Positions 60,798-64,000 of a DNA stretch of 64,000 nucleotides are shown one piece after another. Under the pieces are notes generated by a model. It was not told where the DNA came from. It saw only the letters and a program-made list of their open reading frames with translations, and did not search any database. Both the position numbers and the translations under genes were made by a program. Every line of letters begins with the position of its first letter. Positions within the stretch are counted from its first letter, which is position 1. The stretch is taken from positions 19,944,760 through 20,008,759 of the forward strand of contig OX344762.1 in the NCBI GenBank assembly GCA_947034895.1. Direction: 5' to 3'. Source of the DNA: Rhytidiadelphus loreus (Eukaryota > Streptophyta > Bryopsida > Hypnales > Hylocomiaceae).

Positions 60798-61573
60798 GGT
60801 ATCCTCCAGTACAGTACAACAACCTCTTGGTTAAGTTAAGCTTAGTTTGTTCAGGGGGCATTGCAGAACCTCTGTAGTTGTTTAATTCTGGGCTTTGTGC
60901 AATTTGCAATTCAAATGATGACAATGACCGGTTCCATTTTGGATGACAAGGTACAAACCCCTCGTAAATTATTTTTTCTTCTAAATCAACACCGATGAAC
61001 CTCCAAGTGGTATCAAATATTGAGCTTCCTTGCAGTGCTGTTTCAAAATGGTGTATATAATGTGATCCATGAAAGCTTTTTCCACGTGCAGGCCATTCAC
61101 TTTCACTTTAGAAGCCAGGGCTTAGAATTCGGAGAGTAGCAGGCAAGAAACACCATGTGCGCAACTCACCTTTAGTCCCACAAGAAGCTGTGATTCACAT
61201 CTGGGACTAAGCTTTAGCATGTGCTGGAAACAGTAGAATATCATTCTCCAGCCATTCAGAAACAAGGGAGAAGAGAGTTTGGGCCAAAGTTTCCGCCAAA
61301 GTTTCCTAACGTTCAATGCAAGGAGATTTGATGGGTAAGTTATATGATAAAAATTGGCAGCCCTGGCCTCAGTCCCCGATAATTCCATATTGGATCTGCA
61401 GGGAAAATATGGTAACTCATGATGGGGAGGGCCCCTGGAAATTTGATCACAAGGATTTTCTCTTGGACTTTGCACAACTTGCACATGGTCGGGTTGACCC
61501 CAAAGTGGGGACAAATCCTCCATTCATTCCAAGATATTTGAGGGTAGGAATTGAAGTGACGTTGTAATGATTA

Positions 61574-62193
61574 GAGCATCTCCACCGGCACTCGTCAAGG
61601 GTTTGACATGTGTCTAACTTCGATGACAAGTGCTTTGGGTCCCTCACAATATTTTCTCATGGCACTAAATCCTAGAGAGTTCAACAATGGTTGGCCCTTG
61701 AAATCATCGCAAAGTCAAGTGACATTGGAAGAGTGTCCCCATAGGCACTCATTAAGGGGGTGACACATGTCTAACTTGAATGACAAGTGCTATGGGCCCT
61801 TTAAAATATTTCTCATGGCACTAAATTCTAGCAAGTCGAGCAATGGCCCTTGAAATCATTGCGAATTAAAGTGATGTTGGAAGAGTATCTCCACCGGCAC
61901 TCACCAAGGGTGTGACACATGCCTAAATTAGCTAGATGACAAGTGCTATGGGCCCCTCAAAATATTTCTCATGGCCCTGAATCCTAGCAAGTCAAGTAAC
62001 GAATGGCCTTTGAAATCATCATTCATCCTAAGTTTAATGAGCTTTATCCTACATTTCACTTGGTGATTGATCAATTGACTATTTATGGGGCACATTTGGT
62101 GAGCATGGGTGGGAGATAAGAATTTTGAGGGCTCTTAAAAAATAGATGTAAAATTTTAGTGCTAAAATTTGGCAAGTGCTGGTGTGGATGCTC
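61574..62193. mobile_element. Harbinger-like element with internal tandem copies of its own end
   Basis: Left end GAGCATCTCCACCGGCACT is mirrored by the complement of GAGCATCCACACCAGCACT at the right, and the inversion extends outward through AATGATT. The flanking triplets TTA and CAA are an imperfect TWA pair. Inside, a 152-157-bp unit starting AGAGCATCTCCACCGGCACT, AGAGTGTCCCCATAGGCACT and AGAGTATCTCCACCGGCACT begins at 61573, 61730 and 61882. Each unit continues through GACACATG, GACAAGTGCT and TCTCATGGC. Non-coding. Confidence 0.6.
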
Positions 62194-63479
62194 CAATCAT
62201 TCATAGTGTTGGCAATGGACTTGCCCTTTTTGTTTCAAAAATGAAATAAAAATCATTTGTGGTGTTAAATAAATCATTCCCTCCTCCTTGACTATTGTTT
62301 CAATAGAAGATGATGTAAAAAATAAGCATCTCTCTAAGTAAACGAGGAAGTTACGCTAGGAGAGGCTTTGTCCCTTGTGGCACCATTGCCTTAACTTCCA
62401 AATAAGATTCTACTCCAACTTTCTTCAAACACCAATATAGTACATAACATCCATAGTCTATCATTATGTTACTTTGTATAGACATGTTATAGTAAGAGAG
62501 CCACTTAGGATCAATAGACTTTGAATTACACAACTTGAACCTTCTATATCTTATATGTTGTATGTCCATGCAATTACCCCCCCCCCCCACAAAAAAAAAA
62601 TACCATAAATAGTCAAATTTTGAGACTAAAGTTTGTATTCTTGTGGCTTGTCCAATCATGTTTTGTAATTATAGAATAGATTCATAATGGAAGAAATCAT
62701 CACTTGAATCTTTGATGCACTTCATACTATAATTCAATGTGTGGTTTAGACATATCATTCATGGCTTATGTTGCACTTGAGTAATGGTTTGCTTTGGGTA
62801 TCACTTTCTAGACACACTAATTAGGTTATTTTTGTTTTAAACCTCCAAAATTTGTCTATTTTGTTCATTTTGATGAAGTAAGAAGACTCTAAAATTAAAA
62901 TTAAAAAGTCATGCACGTCAAGAGAATCAAGATGTATATTCCTATTGAGTTTTCTTAATAATATTGAATTTTTTTGGATCTTTTCTTAGAGGTGAGAAAA
63001 ATTGTTGAATTTTGGGATTTGTAGGCATCATAGTGCACAATTTATTAAATTTTTATTAATAAGATTCAATATTTTATGTATTGAACCACTTAATGTAAGC
63101 CATATCCAAAAATGATATTAAAATAAAATTATTTGATATACTAAATGCTTGTTTTTGAGGATTCTAGGTGCTTGGGACAAAACCTACCTTTTCAACTCAA
63201 AAATTCATTAAAAATTCTTAAAATTCTTTGATTGTGATGAATTTTTTTTCCTTGATACATTACAAGTGTAGGAAACTAAAACCTCATTTTGTAAAACCAT
63301 AATTTTTTATATTAAAAAGTTGAAGTGGTTTGACACAGTGCAATGGACTGTCATTGTAGTTGAGACAACATTTTTGGATACGCAAAGTAAACCATCATCC
63401 ACTTATTCCACATCAATCCAAAAGATACATGACAACTACATAGACAATTCAGCTGTAAAAGTCTATTCAACTTTTACTA

Positions 63480-63990
63480 CATGAATTAGAGTTGAATACA
63501 ATAGTCTTTGGTCATAAATAGACTTTTATCCCTAGAATACCCTCCAAACCCACTTGTATATAGGTTAGAACCACAAAGTAGTGGGAGTCAACAAGCTTGT
63601 CGGAAACTTACCCAAAAGAGCCTAAAATCCAGTGTAGGTGACCATGCTTGGCTAAATTGGTTTTAGGAGAGATAGAGAGATCTTTACGTAAGTCTCCAAA
63701 GATAGTTTCCAGTTTTCCCATTCCATCAATGAAATATTAGAAACCTCAATTGTTAGCATGCAAGAGTCACTTTCTCAAGACAGGCCATTAAAAGAATCTA
63801 TGGCCATCAGATAATGCTCTAGGATTGGAAGCATGTCAAGAAGTCAAAAGTGAAATCCATTTGCCAAGACCTTGCATATAGAAGATTCTTTTACTGTCGA
63901 TAAATCAAGGAAGGTCATTTTTACCTTCCTACCAACCGTCCGCAAGACTGACACAAGATATGGCGCACCTCTTGGTAAACTCCACGAGGG
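63480..63990 (-). repeat. Dispersed repeat, copy B
   Basis: Reverse complement is collinear with 38440-38830. Around 63600-63730 (-) it retains the frame MGKLETIFGDLRKDL before a GTAAGT site. It may continue past the window edge. The DNA from 62200 to 63480 is AT-rich without a recognised gene. Confidence 0.6.
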
Positions 63991-64000
63991 GTTTCCTAAG

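Overview
This window looks like an accessory, transposon-dominated stretch of a large streptophyte (plant or charophyte-grade) nuclear genome. The pointers are short interstitial blocks of the plant telomere motif CCCTAAA (about 3345, 7990, 8105, 21175, 42340), spliced genes with GT-AG introns, and transposases of plant-type families: a MULE-like protein with a SWIM zinc finger, a hAT with DUF659, and CACTA ends. A non-seed plant or charophyte is my guess, not something the sequence proves. Most of the window is AT-rich. GC-richer islands (0-1.4, 8.4-21.6, 31.8-37.4, 51.8-54.3 and 56.7-58.6 kb) hold almost all coding sequence. I see no rRNA, no convincing tRNA, no reverse transcriptase and no organelle insert.

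Layout. 1-786 (-) is an unknown gene fragment with one in-frame stop, preceded by twin 16-bp palindromes. 3.9-7.2 kb (+) is a spliced, stop-broken MULE-like transposase. 9.6-11.0 kb is a double hairpin-like duplication. 11.9-13.2 kb (-) is an intact two-exon FCP1/NLI-type HAD phosphatase homologue that has lost its catalytic aspartates. 13.6-19.4 kb (-) is a three-exon gene joining a ParB-like INGQHT domain, a degenerate DNA N6/N4-methyltransferase-like domain and a long coiled coil. Directly upstream, at 19.6-20.8 kb, is an 88-89-bp array of short GC-rich palindromes. The same palindrome recurs in the exons and introns of these two genes and in a second, 131-bp-period array at 32.8-33.7 kb. 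That second array lies upstream of a spliced DUF7869-type gene (34.1-37.4 kb, +). 39.3-42.1 kb (-) is a decayed hAT transposase interrupted by a 343-bp hAT MITE with a perfect 8-bp target duplication. 42.6-48.4 kb is a nest of CACTA-type ends enclosing a TTAA-flanked element and a 1377-bp CACTA hairpin element. The rest is AT-rich DNA carrying further MITEs, including five TTAA-bounded, piggyBac-like non-autonomous copies, PIF/Harbinger-like elements and tandem repeats.

The genes do not form one pathway. Most are transposase relics. The item most likely to be undescribed is the ParB-like/methyltransferase-like/coiled-coil gene with palindrome arrays at its 5' side. Bacteria and phages carry ParB-domain plus DNA-methylase fusions, but this copy is intron-bearing, eukaryotic and probably catalytically dead, and it also carries one frameshift and one in-frame stop. 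The idea that the palindromes are its binding sites is inference only.
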